Both the position numbers and the translations under genes were made by a program. A stretch of 8,730 bases of DNA from JBFMAI01 sp040755725 (GTDB lineage: Bacteria > Planctomycetota > Phycisphaerae > UBA1845 > Fen-1342): NCBI GenBank assembly GCA_040755725.1, contig JBFMAI010000015.1, positions 1 to 8,730 of the forward strand, given 5' to 3'. A model generated the notes under the pieces. The model saw nothing but the letters and a program-made list of their open reading frames with translations, was not told where the DNA came from and made no database searches. This document shows, piece by piece, positions 1-5,865 of the stretch; position 1 is the stretch's first letter; every line of letters starts with the position of its first letter.

Positions 1-60
1 CCGCTCGCCTTTGGCGACCGAGTGGCGTACCGGCCGTGGGGCGTGCGGAGAGTGACGTAA
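1..60 (+). CDS. C-terminal end of an unidentified gene (partial)
   Basis: Reading from base 1, the first frame is open to a TAA at 58-60 and encodes PLAFGDRVAYRPWGVRRVT. The peptide has ordinary protein composition, and two hairpins follow immediately after the stop, as expected at a gene end. The rest of the gene lies outside the window. I do not recognise the family from 19 residues, and a chance open frame in GC-rich DNA is the alternative. Confidence 0.4.
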   Translation, partial: PLAFGDRVAYRPWGVRRVT

Positions 61-61
61 G

Positions 62-123
62 TCGTCGGTCCAGCCGACGAATCGACTCCGGCACCGGGTC
101 CGTCATCGCGGGCCCGGTGCCGG
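62..123 (+). terminator. Tandem hairpins after the upstream gene, possible terminator
   Basis: There are two perfect inverted repeats in succession. TCGTCGG (62-68) pairs with CCGACGA (74-80) over a 5-nt loop. CCGGCACCGGG (88-98) pairs with CCCGGTGCCGG (113-123) over a 14-nt loop. They start two bases after the TAA at 58-60. The second arm is followed only by TCGTCTTAT rather than a clean T-run, so intrinsic termination is plausible but not assured. Confidence 0.4.
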
Positions 124-453
124 TCGTCTTATGGCTCCCCAGACTCCCGTGGCACGGAGCGAGAAAACGCCGAGCAGGACCGCGCACTCGCGTGCGGGGC
201 CACGCAACCCGCCACTCGCGTCGCGGGTTCTACTAAATCACCATGCGCGAAAACGCGGCGCCCGAAGGCGAGGCTGACTCCTGCGGCGACCCTGCCGGCC
301 TGCCGAACCGCGGCTCGTCGGGAGACTCGCCCTCACCGCGCGCGTGGCCGGATCGCGCACTGTCCTCGGCGCCTGCGGAGTCCCCGCCAAGCCGTGCGCC
401 GGCGAACCAAGGACGGTCCCCGGCTCGCCGTCCCAGCCCGACCCGTTGACGAT
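124..453. other. Gene-poor spacer
   Basis: I see no convincing gene, RNA or repeat in this GC-rich stretch. The open frames on both strands encode arginine-, alanine-, proline- and serine-rich peptides with no recognisable domain, which is typical of chance frames at this base composition. Confidence 0.5.
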
Positions 454-481
454 TTGACGCGGCGCCGCTAACCTGTGTTAT
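454..481 (+). promoter_or_regulatory. Sigma70-like promoter of tRNA-Glu
   Basis: A TTGACG -35 box (454-459) and a TGTTAT -10-like box (476-481) are separated by 16 bp. The expected transcription start near 488 lies about 18 bases before the tRNA. The match to the consensus is good in the -35 box and moderate in the -10 box. Confidence 0.5.
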
Positions 482-505
482 TCCGCCCGGCAACGGGTGG
501 ACGCC

Positions 506-578
506 GCCCCCATCGTCTAGCGGCCTAGGATATCAGGTTCTCATCCTGGAGACCGGGGTTCGAGTCCCCGTGGGGGCG
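506..578 (+). tRNA. tRNA-Glu (anticodon CTC)
   Basis: The complete cloverleaf can be read by eye. The acceptor stem is GCCCCCA (506-512) with TGGGGGC (571-577) and discriminator G at 578. The T arm is CGGGG-TTCGAGT-CCCCG. The anticodon arm is TCAGG (533-537), loop TTCTCAT (538-544), CCTGG (545-549), which puts anticodon CTC at 540-542, reading GAG codons for glutamate. The 3' CCA is not encoded. A promoter lies upstream and a GC hairpin downstream, so it is probably a single-gene transcript. No second copy of its 3' end is present in the window, so there is no sign here that it serves as an integration site. Confidence 0.95.
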
Positions 579-589
579 TCAACGGCAAC

Positions 590-633
590 CCCCGCCGGCG
601 GCGGTCTTCCCCGCCGCGGCGGGGTTTGTTGTT
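590..633 (+). terminator. Rho-independent terminator after tRNA-Glu
   Basis: The self-complementary CCCCGCCGCGGCGGGG (609-624) is followed by TTTGTTGTTG. The upstream copy CCCCGCCG (590-597) can also pair with CGGCGGGG (617-624) to form a larger alternative hairpin. It lies between the convergent tRNA and PilZ gene. The T-rich tail is on the plus strand, so it mainly serves the tRNA transcript. Confidence 0.65.
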
Positions 634-687
634 GCGCGACGTTTCCGTAGTGGGCTGCTTGCGGGCCGCACCCAGCGAGTGTCCCCC

Positions 688-1101
688 CTACTTTCGGCCG
701 GCGATGCGCTGAAGCCGGCGGCGTTGGGCCGCGATCGCGGCCTGCCGCAGCGCGCGGCGCAGCACGTCGTCGGTGGGCACGATGGCAAAGCCGCAGCGCC
801 AGCGACCGTCCGGTCGGCGGCAGACATTCCGTACCATCGCCCGCCCGTCGATGACCAGCTGGTTGAGCTTGAACCGGACCCGCACGATCTGTCCCACACG
901 GAAGGACGCGGCGTCAGGCGGCAGGAGCGCTCCGAACCCCTCCGAGTGCGCATCAAGCAAGTGGCCGACGGCACGCTCAATGAGCACGCGCAGTCCAACG
1001 GCCGCCAACGTGACTCGGAATATCCGGCGACGATTGTCGTCTCGCACCAGGTCCGCCATCTCACGGAAGTGTTCATAACCCCGCCGCGTGCCGTCAAGCA
1101 C
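688..1101 (-). CDS. PilZ-domain protein
   Basis: The 137-aa product resembles single-domain PilZ proteins, which bind cyclic di-GMP and act as effectors of motility, adhesion or polysaccharide export. The N-terminal RxxxR motif is seen as R25-R-I-F-R29. The beta-barrel part FRVGQIVRVRFKL (67-79), then VRNVCRR and GRWRCGFAIV, follows in the usual order, and the end is a basic helix. The second c-di-GMP motif, normally [DN]xSxxG, reads DAHSEGFG (50-57), so the aspartate-serine-glycine spacing is off by one and binding may be altered. The start used is GTG at 1101. ATG at 1059 (residue 15) is an alternative, and neither has a strong Shine-Dalgarno. The gene stands alone, convergent with tRNA-Glu, and its upstream region is cut short by the ISL3 remnant about 110 bp away. 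Confidence 0.65.
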   Translation of the reverse strand: MLDGTRRGYEHFREMADLVRDDNRRRIFRVTLAAVGLRVLIERAVGHLLDAHSEGFGALLPPDAASFRVGQIVRVRFKLNQLVIDGRAMVRNVCRRPDGRWRCGFAIVPTDDVLRRALRQAAIAAQRRRLQRIAGRK

Positions 1102-1212
1102 GCCGGGAGCGGTGCCGGTTCGCGGACGGCCCCCCGCCGGCGTTGCACAAGCTTGCTATCGGACGAGGCCCCCGCCCCGGTGGGCGGCACCCCGGCTAGC
1201 CCGCGCATTTCA

Positions 1213-1236
1213 GCTTCCTCGCTATTTCCTGTGGGC
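1213..1236 (-). repeat. Probable ISL3 terminal inverted repeat
   Basis: The plus strand here reads GCTTCCTCGCTATTTCCTGT followed by GGGC. It overlaps the stop codon of the ISL3 transposase fragment. ISL3-family ends commonly begin with a GGCTCTTCG-like sequence followed by an AT-rich stretch and GTGGG, as I recall. The partner repeat is missing, so the assignment rests on position and general resemblance. Confidence 0.4.
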
Positions 1237-1590
1237 AGCTGGAGCCAGGGCCGGGAGCTTGAAATCCAGCTTTCCGGCGATGAGGTAGATCATCGTCATG
1301 AGATAGGCGCTGGAGCGGAAGCCGCGGGCTTTCCGCTTGGCCGACTGGATCAGGCCGTTAATCGCCTCCACCGCACCGTTGCTGATCCGTGACGTAAACC
1401 AGCGCAGCACGCCCGCCCAGTGGGCCTTGATCGTCTTGGCCGCCTTGATCATGGGCGCGATCCGGCTGTGCGTGGCCCAGAAGTACCACTGCTTCAGGAA
1501 CGGCTCGGCATCGGCCAGGTCGTCAAAGGCGAAGGCGTCCTGAAAAACGCCCTTGCAGTGCGTGGCCCGCACCGTCGCCAGGAGGTAGTG
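1222..1590 (-). pseudogene. ISL3-family transposase, C-terminal fragment
   Basis: About 120 residues of a DDE transposase that is normally around 400 aa. The fragment contains WYFWATHSRI, AKTIKAHWAGVLRWF and then SNGAVEAINGLIQSAKRKAR-GFR, the conserved block holding the third catalytic acidic residue (Glu) of ISL3 transposases. The frame enters without a genuine start: codons upstream of the first GTG (HYLLAT) still look like transposase, then a stop appears at 1591-1593, inside the IS256 end. The N-terminal two thirds, with both catalytic aspartates, are absent, so it is inactive. The break coincides with the terminal repeat of the neighbouring IS256 remnant, which suggests that element's arrival or a later deletion removed the rest. 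Confidence 0.8.
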
Positions 1591-1608
1591 TCAATTCCTG
1601 TGCAAATT
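1585..1608 (-). repeat. Terminal inverted repeat of the IS256 remnant
   Basis: The sequence TAGTGTCAATTCCTGTGCAA followed by ATT lies just beyond the 3' end of the Mutator-type transposase fragment and exactly where the ISL3 frame breaks. IS256-group ends often carry GTGTCAA near the tip, as I recall. The matching left end is not in the window. Confidence 0.5.
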
Positions 1609-1634
1609 GATTTCGGGGCATCCGTCACGCTCGC

Positions 1635-1985
1635 TCACGCCGCGTTGGTCTTCGTCTTCCCTTTGCTCTTCTTCGTCTCCGGCAATGGCACTTGGTCGCA
1701 CAGGTGGGCCGCTTTCAAGTGCCGCCAGGTCTGTGCCAACCGCACCAGCACCTGATGCACCAGGTACACGCCGCTTTTGGTCTTCTTGAACCGCTTGGCC
1801 GCGCTCGTCCGCAACTGCACGCCCGCGAACGGCGACTCGATCACATCCGTCGTTCGCCGGTGCGAGCCGTGCGCCTCCGGGAACTGGTACAACGTCAGAC
1901 AGCGGTCCAGATCATCTGCCAGACAATCGGCCGCGCGGCCGTAGCTGGCCTGGCGGAAGTTGGCGACCGCTGCGGCCGCCAGCGG
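1635..1985 (-). pseudogene. IS256 (Mutator) family transposase, C-terminal fragment
   Basis: About 117 residues remain of a roughly 400-aa transposase. The segment DDLDRCLTLYQFPEAHGS followed by RRTTDVIESPFAGVQLRT matches the C-terminal signature of Mutator-type transposases: the family usually shows FP-EHW, RTTN and IES-F. The last of these contains the catalytic Glu. HW is replaced by GS here. The fragment ends with a lysine-rich tail and TGA at 1635-1637. Upstream, from about 1985, the frame runs into DNA that belongs to an IS66 tnpA in another frame, so the N-terminus and both catalytic aspartates are gone. The open frame formally extends to 2051, but that part is not transposase. It is inactive and lies between the ISL3 and IS66 remnants on the same strand. 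Confidence 0.8.
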
Positions 1986-2238
1986 GCCTGGTGTGCCGGA
2001 CGCCGCCGCGTCTGGGCTGGGACGGCAGCGCCAGTTCCACAAACGCCGCACGCCCGGCGCTCCGTGTCGCGCGCTGACGATCGGCGCGGGGCCCGCCCGG
2101 GCGGCCCCGCAAGCGGCGCTTCCACCACGCGAACGTCACCGCCTTGAGCTTCTGCCGCCGACAGAACTCAGCCTGACTCAGCCCGCTCCGCTCCCACTCG
2201 CCCAGCAACCGCTGCCAATACGCCGCACGCTCCGACAT
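1912..2238 (-). pseudogene. tnpA: IS66 accessory protein TnpA, truncated (copy 1)
   Basis: The first 45 residues, MSERAAYWQRLLGEWERSGL followed by SQAEFCRRQKLKAVTFAWWKRRL, are a textbook IS66 TnpA N-terminus, a helix-turn-helix protein encoded first in the IS66 operon with tnpB and tnpC. Homology continues through AAFVELALPS (residues 64-73, to about 2020) and is then lost. The rest of the frame, down to 1912, runs into the IS256 fragment. tnpB and tnpC of this copy are missing. The ATG at 2236-2238 is preceded by a G-rich stretch that could act as ribosome binding site. The left terminal repeat lies 58 bp upstream (2296-2308), so the 5' end of the element is intact while the 3' part has been removed by the IS256 junction. 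Confidence 0.8.
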
Positions 2239-2295
2239 GCCGCACCCCCCGCGGCATCGTCGCAGATCGGAGGTCCGAACTTCAAGATGTGATTC

Positions 2296-2308
2296 GTCGA
2301 GCGCTCAC
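2296..2308 (-). repeat. IS66 terminal inverted repeat (left end of copy 1)
   Basis: GTCGAGCGCTCAC on the plus strand (GTGAGCGCTCGAC reading into the element). It matches the right end of the second IS66 copy at 6193-6205, GTCGAGCGCTTAC, in 12 of 13 bases. IS66 elements typically begin GTAAGCG or a variant. The tnpC sequence of copy 2 resumes in frame from base 2309, so the element tip is 2308. Confidence 0.7.
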
Positions 2309-2494
2309 CGTTTGCGGGCTTGGCGACAGCGTCACTCGTGTCGCCGTCTCGCCCAACTGCGGGCTGAACTGGATCGGCTGTCGCTGGTCGTTCTGCCGCG
2401 CAGTGCCTTGGGCGAGGCCCTCGGCTACACGCTCAACAACTGGAAGGCGCTGACCCGTTACACCGAGGCGCCGTTCCTGGCGATCGACAACAAC
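2309..2494 (+). pseudogene. tnpC: IS66 transposase TnpC, internal fragment before the insertion (copy 2)
   Basis: From base 2309 the plus frame reads RLRAWRQRHS, then AELDRLSLVVLPRSALGEAL, GYTLNNWKALTRY and AIDNN. This is the conserved C-terminal half of the DDE domain of IS66 TnpC, normally about 500 aa. The left boundary is the tip of the inverted IS66 copy 1, so the N-terminal part is gone. At AAC-AAC (2489-2494), the NN of the IDNN motif, homology stops abruptly, and it resumes at an identical AAC-AAC at 5866-5871. Joining the two gives AIDNNHSERQIKQL, the motif containing the catalytic Glu. It is therefore one gene split by the recombinase element. Confidence 0.85.
2489..2494 (+). repeat. 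AACAAC direct repeat, left boundary of the recombinase element
   Basis: The hexamer AACAAC encodes the two asparagines of IDNN in tnpC. The same hexamer occurs in the same codon phase at 5866-5871. The flanking bases differ (c/g on the left copy, g/c on the right), so the shared core is exactly 6 bp. It is the likely crossover core or target duplication. Confidence 0.7.
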
Positions 2495-2500
2495 GTCGCT

Positions 2501-4567
2501 TCATACTACGCCTCCTGCGCCTGATGGCGTTTGGCAGCCGGTTCTCGTCGACCTGGGCCGTCTTCGCAACTTGGGTAGCAGCTCCAGCGACTTCGCATCG
2601 GGCGGCTCGTGAAGGTAGTCCTTTCCATTGCCTCGGACCGCTCGGATCTGGCCGGATCGTCTCCATTTGATCAGGATCGCTTCTGTCAGACCGAACCGGG
2701 CAATCATCTCGTCCGAGTCCAACAGACCGGCCTGCCTGAGATGGTCAGCATACGCGGGAATGGCGTAGGCGGCGCGGATTCTGCGAATTGACTCGCTGTT
2801 GAAGCTCAGGCCGACTCCGGAGCGATGCCCCTGCCCGTTGAGGATGCGCGCGACCGCCCGATCCGCGTGGTGTTTCGTCAAGGCCCTGATCGCTTCCAAC
2901 ACCTCGGGCGGTGTGCGCCTCAATTCAAACGCCGCCTTGGGGCGAGGCAGTGTCATCTGCGTCAGGGCGCCACCCTTCCAGCGGATGCCAACGTGGATGT
3001 TCTCGCCGCGCGTCAGGGTCACGTCTTCGATGAGCAGCCGGAGCATCCGCTTGCGATCGCGCGGTGAAGTCTGCGGGTGGTTCCACACCGTGGGGAAGTC
3101 CTGGGTCAGGCGGAGAACCTGCTCCCGGGTCGCTTGATCCAGGGCCGTCACCGCCTCCTGTTTCCACTGGGTATGAGCCTCCTCGGCCGCCTGCAACTCC
3201 CGCAGCCGCTCGTTCCAGCGCTGCTCCAGTGCGTCGGCGACCAGCCGGTTCTCCGGGTTGGCGCGCAGGAACTGGCGTTGCGCCAAGTCGGCCTCATGAC
3301 GGGCGCGCTCGATCTCGGCACGGTGCAGTGCATCAACCTCCTCGTGTCGACGGCGCAGCTCCTCGAACACCTCCAGGGCCACCTGGAGGGCTGCCGGCGT
3401 CATCGCGTCCATCACTTGCCTGCCGACGCCTTCGTCGATGATTCGCCCCGCGATCATCTGGCAGAAGTGGCCGCCCCGCTCCTGGTTGGCTGCCTGGCAG
3501 ACGTACACGGGCGTCGCGAGTCCCCGGGCATGACGGTAGCGGATGGTCATTCGCTGCCCACATCGTCCACAGATCACCAAGCCCTGTAAGAGCGCCACGC
3601 CTTCCCGGGCCGGCGTCGGGTGACCGTTCTTGCGTAGACGCAGGCTGTTCGCCTCCAGAAGCCCCAGATTGGCTTGGTAGCGTTCGGGAGTGATATAGCC
3701 GGCATGCGCACTGGGGATCAGCACCTTCCATTCTTCCTGGGGGAGCCAGCGGGTCAGCAGTCCTTGGCGCTGTCGAGTCCGCCCGTAGAAGTAGGTTCCG
3801 GCGTAGCGAGGATTCCGCAGCATGCGCAGCACTCGGCTCAACGTCGGCGTAACCCAAGCGGTCTCGCCTGCGGCTGGACCGGTCCGGACGGTGATGGGCA
3901 GCTTGACCCGCTGCTGTACCAGCGTCCGTACGGTGCCCCACGCGCTGCCCGTACGCTCGAAGGTGTCGAAGAAAAGGCGAACAGCTTGCTGAACCTGGCG
4001 ATCAGGGTCGAGAACCACCCGCCCCGCAGGGTCATAGACGAACCCCGGCGGCAGCATCAGCTTCAGTTCGCCGCGCCGCGCTTTGTTCAGCTTGCCGCCT
4101 TGCAGGCGGGCGCGTAGGAGGTGCAGTTCTGCCTCACTCATCGTGCCGCGCAAGCCCAGGATCAGCCGGTCGTTAAACTGATTGGGATCGTACAGGCCGT
4201 CTTCGTCGGCGATCAGGGTGTCCGTCAACGCGCAGATTTCCAGCAATCGATGCCAGTCGGCACAGTTCCGTGCCAAACGTGAGACCTCCAGGCTCAGGAC
4301 GATGCCGACCTTGCCCAGCCCGACATCCGCCGTCAGGCGCTGGAACCCGGTGCGGTCGGCGGCACTTCCACCGGATTGCCCCTGATCCTCGTCGATGACC
4401 AAGATCCGGTCAGACGGCCAGCCCAACGCAGCCGCTCGTTCCCGGAACCGATACTGTCGCGCGGTGCTCTCCTGGTTGTAGGTCGCCTGGTACACCGATG
4501 ATTGCCGGATGTATAGATAGGCGGCGCGCTGCAAGTGACTGCGAGTGACTTTCCCCGTCTCGCTCAT
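2501..4567 (-). CDS. Large serine recombinase
   Basis: The 688-aa product should cut and rejoin DNA at short core sites through a serine-DNA intermediate. It shows an N-terminal resolvase domain with YIRQS (residues 19-23, Ser23 likely nucleophile), DEDQGQSG and SRLARN; a recombinase domain at about 150-300 including RNPRYAGTYFYGR; a zinc ribbon with Cys333, Cys336, Cys357 and Cys369; a long coiled coil at about 395-475; and a C-terminal helix-turn-helix-like segment at about 618-655 ending YLHEPPD. The ATG at 4565-4567 is chosen because GGAGG lies 8 nt upstream; an upstream in-frame start at 4612 lacks this support. TGA is at 2501-2503, next to the element boundary. The last 20 or so residues may be frameshifted: the +1 frame reads HQAQEA, stop, YEA, close to a C-terminus I recall for homologues. 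It is the likely mobility enzyme of the unit. Confidence 0.9.
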   Translation of the reverse strand: MSETGKVTRSHLQRAAYLYIRQSSVYQATYNQESTARQYRFRERAAALGWPSDRILVIDEDQGQSGGSAADRTGFQRLTADVGLGKVGIVLSLEVSRLARNCADWHRLLEICALTDTLIADEDGLYDPNQFNDRLILGLRGTMSEAELHLLRARLQGGKLNKARRGELKLMLPPGFVYDPAGRVVLDPDRQVQQAVRLFFDTFERTGSAWGTVRTLVQQRVKLPITVRTGPAAGETAWVTPTLSRVLRMLRNPRYAGTYFYGRTRQRQGLLTRWLPQEEWKVLIPSAHAGYITPERYQANLGLLEANSLRLRKNGHPTPAREGVALLQGLVICGRCGQRMTIRYRHARGLATPVYVCQAANQERGGHFCQMIAGRIIDEGVGRQVMDAMTPAALQVALEVFEELRRRHEEVDALHRAEIERARHEADLAQRQFLRANPENRLVADALEQRWNERLRELQAAEEAHTQWKQEAVTALDQATREQVLRLTQDFPTVWNHPQTSPRDRKRMLRLLIEDVTLTRGENIHVGIRWKGGALTQMTLPRPKAAFELRRTPPEVLEAIRALTKHHADRAVARILNGQGHRSGVGLSFNSESIRRIRAAYAIPAYADHLRQAGLLDSDEMIARFGLTEAILIKWRRSGQIRAVRGNGKDYLHEPPDAKSLELLPKLRRRPRSTRTGCQTPSGAGGVV

Positions 4568-4883
4568 AGCAGGATCCTCCAAAGCCCAAGCACTGGCTGA
4601 CCATCGACGCAATCAGAATCACCGCCGCGGTATCGGCGACCGGGGCGGCAAGGGGCGGCCGGTCAGCACCGCCGCCCAGCCCCGAGCTCCTGTCCGACCT
4701 GCTCAGAGGCCGGTGGTCCCGGTGGAACGCCCCGACGACATCCAGCCAACCGGACATGCCGCGGACGAGGAACACGTTCAACTCGTGAGGGGAGATTCCA
4801 GACGCCGTGCCCGAACCGCAGGCGGCGGCGCGCAGAGCTTCGTAGCGGGTGGTCGCTTCGCGGGGCGTGATCGTCGCCTTCAG
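4410..4883 (-). CDS. Small hypothetical protein coupled to the HTH gene
   Basis: An open frame between the HTH and recombinase genes encodes TTRYEALRAA, then PHELNVFLVRGMSGWLDVV, and further on AAVILIASMVSQCLG. I recall similar RYE-LR and F-RGM--W patterns in short proteins beside this recombinase type; the function is unknown. No ATG or GTG is in place. The frame can begin at a CTG (4881-4883) that overlaps the HTH stop as CTGA, suggesting translational coupling with an unusual start. The recognisable part ends near 4580, but the frame runs on to 4410, 158 bp inside the recombinase gene. A lost stop or a small indel is likely, since a shift of one base would end it at the TGA of the recombinase start ATGA. 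It may therefore be slightly damaged in this copy. Confidence 0.5.
   Translation of the reverse strand: MKATITPREATTRYEALRAAACGSGTASGISPHELNVFLVRGMSGWLDVVGAFHRDHRPLSRSDRSSGLGGGADRPPLAAPVADTAAVILIASMVSQCLGFGGSCYERDGESHSQSLAARRLSIHPAIIGVPGDLQPGEHRATVSVPGTSGCVGLAV
4572..4582 (-). promoter_or_regulatory. Ribosome binding site of the recombinase gene
   Basis: The minus strand reads GGAGG, eight bases, then ATG at 4567. This consensus Shine-Dalgarno decides the start in favour of MSETGKV over the upstream in-frame start at 4612. Confidence 0.7.
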
Positions 4884-5362
4884 CCCGTCCGCCCGGTCGC
4901 CGGGCGCCGTTTTTTCCCCTGGCGGGCCAGCGCCCGCTGCAGCGTCCGGGGATGCACGCGAACCGCAAAGTTCGCGGCCACCTCGTCCACCAGTTTGCTC
5001 CAAGATAGGGCTGGTGATCCTCGGCGCCGGACCTGCACGTGCTCCAGAACCTGCGCCGAGCATTTGCGGGCACGCTGGGGACCCCGCCGTTGGGGGAGCC
5101 AGCCAAAGAACCCGTGCGCCTCGAAGGCACGTCTCAACAGGTAAAAGTGCTGTCGGCTGACGCCGAAGGCGCGGGCCGTCTGCGCGACACTCTGTCCGTC
5201 CACTTGGTGGCGCCGCAGCATCTCGTAGCAGACCTGCAACCGGTCGCGGGGGTCGAAGAACGTGGATGTGCGGAACAGCTCGTCTTGGACCCGCTCGGGA
5301 TGGGTGTGCAAGGCGCCGCGCGAGCGCAAGAGTTCGGCCTTGTCGTCCTGGCGGGCTCTCAT
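4880..5362 (-). CDS. Double helix-turn-helix DNA-binding protein of the recombinase element
   Basis: The 160-aa basic protein contains a clear helix-turn-helix, SVAQTARAFGVSRQHFYLLR (residues 58-77), and a second probable one, SKLVDEVAANFAVRVHPRTL (122-141), separated by a linker of the LPQRRGP type. The conserved-looking segment FFDPRDRLQVCYEMLRRHQV precedes the first HTH. Homologues are usually annotated as HTH-domain proteins or as transposase-like, as I recall, but there is no catalytic domain here. The start ATG at 5360-5362 has GGAGG 6 nt upstream. A promoter with a TATATT -10 box lies in front, and the stop overlaps the next start (CTGA). Likely roles are a recombination directionality or accessory factor, or a repressor acting on the repeated ATGTGACA motifs beside its own promoter; both are inferences. 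Confidence 0.8.
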   Translation of the reverse strand: MRARQDDKAELLRSRGALHTHPERVQDELFRTSTFFDPRDRLQVCYEMLRRHQVDGQSVAQTARAFGVSRQHFYLLRRAFEAHGFFGWLPQRRGPQRARKCSAQVLEHVQVRRRGSPALSWSKLVDEVAANFAVRVHPRTLQRALARQGKKRRPATGRTG

Positions 5363-5388
5363 AGCTATCCTCCGTGATAGAGTACCAA

Positions 5389-5428
5389 TGTGTCACATAA
5401 TATACGTACCACATAGGCCCGCCGTCAA
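5389..5428 (-). promoter_or_regulatory. Promoter of the HTH-small protein-recombinase operon with overlapping operator
   Basis: On the minus strand the -35 box TTGACG (5423-5428) and the -10 box TATATT (5399-5404) are 18 bp apart. The palindrome-like TGTGTCACAT (5389-5398) directly follows the -10 and covers the expected transcription start. Its reverse complement ATGTGACACA recurs at 5524-5533. This placement is where a repressor would act. Confidence 0.6.
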
Positions 5429-5474
5429 CCGCGCTGGCGAAGAGATTGCGGCTGTATATCGTATATTCTGCGGT

Positions 5475-5573
5475 ATCATGACGCGTACCGGACTGAGTCG
5501 CACCACGGTTCGCGGCGTAATAGATGTGACACAACGGCGGAATTGATGTGACAGCGTCCAGCCGCGTCATGAT
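5475..5573. repeat. Inverted repeat pair enclosing two ATGTGACA direct repeats
   Basis: ATCATGACGCG (5475-5485) is the exact reverse complement of CGCGTCATGAT (5563-5573), an 11-bp match. Between the arms, GATGTGACA occurs twice in the same orientation (5523-5531 and 5545-5553) with a 22-bp period, about two helical turns. The right arm overlaps the stop codon of the DUF5372 gene. These look like protein-binding sites in the only sizeable intergenic gap of the element. Confidence 0.55.
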
Positions 5574-5818
5574 GGGATCTCCGGCTGCATCTGGGCCAGC
5601 ATCCCGGCCAGCAGAACCAGATCCGGGACGCGGAACCTGGCCCGCCCTTCGGCCACAGCCACGTATGGGTCCGGATTCCCCAGGTCCGTCCATCTCGTGA
5701 GAAGGTAAAATGTTGCGCCGCCACGGTCTTGAACGAGGACGCGGTCGGCCCCAGACGCGGGCCCGTGGTGCAGAAGCAGAAACGACCGGCCGAAGCACGG
5801 ATGGAACGGGTGAATCAC
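5567..5818 (-). CDS. DUF5372-family protein
   Basis: The 83-aa product begins IHPFHPCFGRSF and continues with GADRVLVQDRGG, RWTDLGNPDPYVAVAEGRAR and FRVPDLVLLAGML. The HPFHP start, the WTD-x-x-x-PDPYVA block and the FRV-DL end are the pattern I associate with DUF5372, a short family of unknown function often found beside large serine recombinases. GTG at 5816-5818 is used. The frame is open upstream (ANRQVR), so the start could be a few codons earlier, but the element boundary lies only 47 bp away. No consensus ribosome binding site is visible. It is the first gene of the unit and is separated from the HTH gene by 204 bp that contain a second promoter, so the two are probably transcribed separately. 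Confidence 0.75.
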   Translation of the reverse strand: MIHPFHPCFGRSFLLLHHGPASGADRVLVQDRGGATFYLLTRWTDLGNPDPYVAVAEGRARFRVPDLVLLAGMLAQMQPEIPS

Positions 5819-5865
5819 GCGAACCTGGCGATTCGCCTCAGCCGGTGCAGTCCGCCGAGATGGTG

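Noticed and set aside
243..449. Plus-strand 68-aa frame upstream of the tRNA
   Set aside because: Composition dominated by Pro, Ser, Ala and Arg, no recognisable motif, and an equally long frame on the opposite strand; typical of chance in GC-rich DNA.
506..578. tRNA-Glu as attachment site for the accessory region
   Set aside because: No second copy of the tRNA 3' end was found in the window. The short GAGTCCCCG match inside the recombinase gene (around 3518) is a chance 9-mer.
579..1208. 209-aa minus-strand frame covering the PilZ region
   Set aside because: It is a shadow of the PilZ gene in another frame, runs through the terminator, and is rich in Arg/Ser/Trp with no domain.
4410..5798. 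A single 462-aa minus-strand frame spanning the HTH gene, intergenic region and recombinase start
   Set aside because: Upstream of about 4883 it is out of frame with two better-supported genes (HTH and DUF5372) and runs through the promoter region. Only the part downstream of 4883 has protein-like signal and was kept as the small gene.
5710..5865. Upstream part of the plus-strand frame that ends in IS66 tnpC
   Set aside because: It is antisense to the DUF5372 gene and shows no IS66 similarity before AACAAC.
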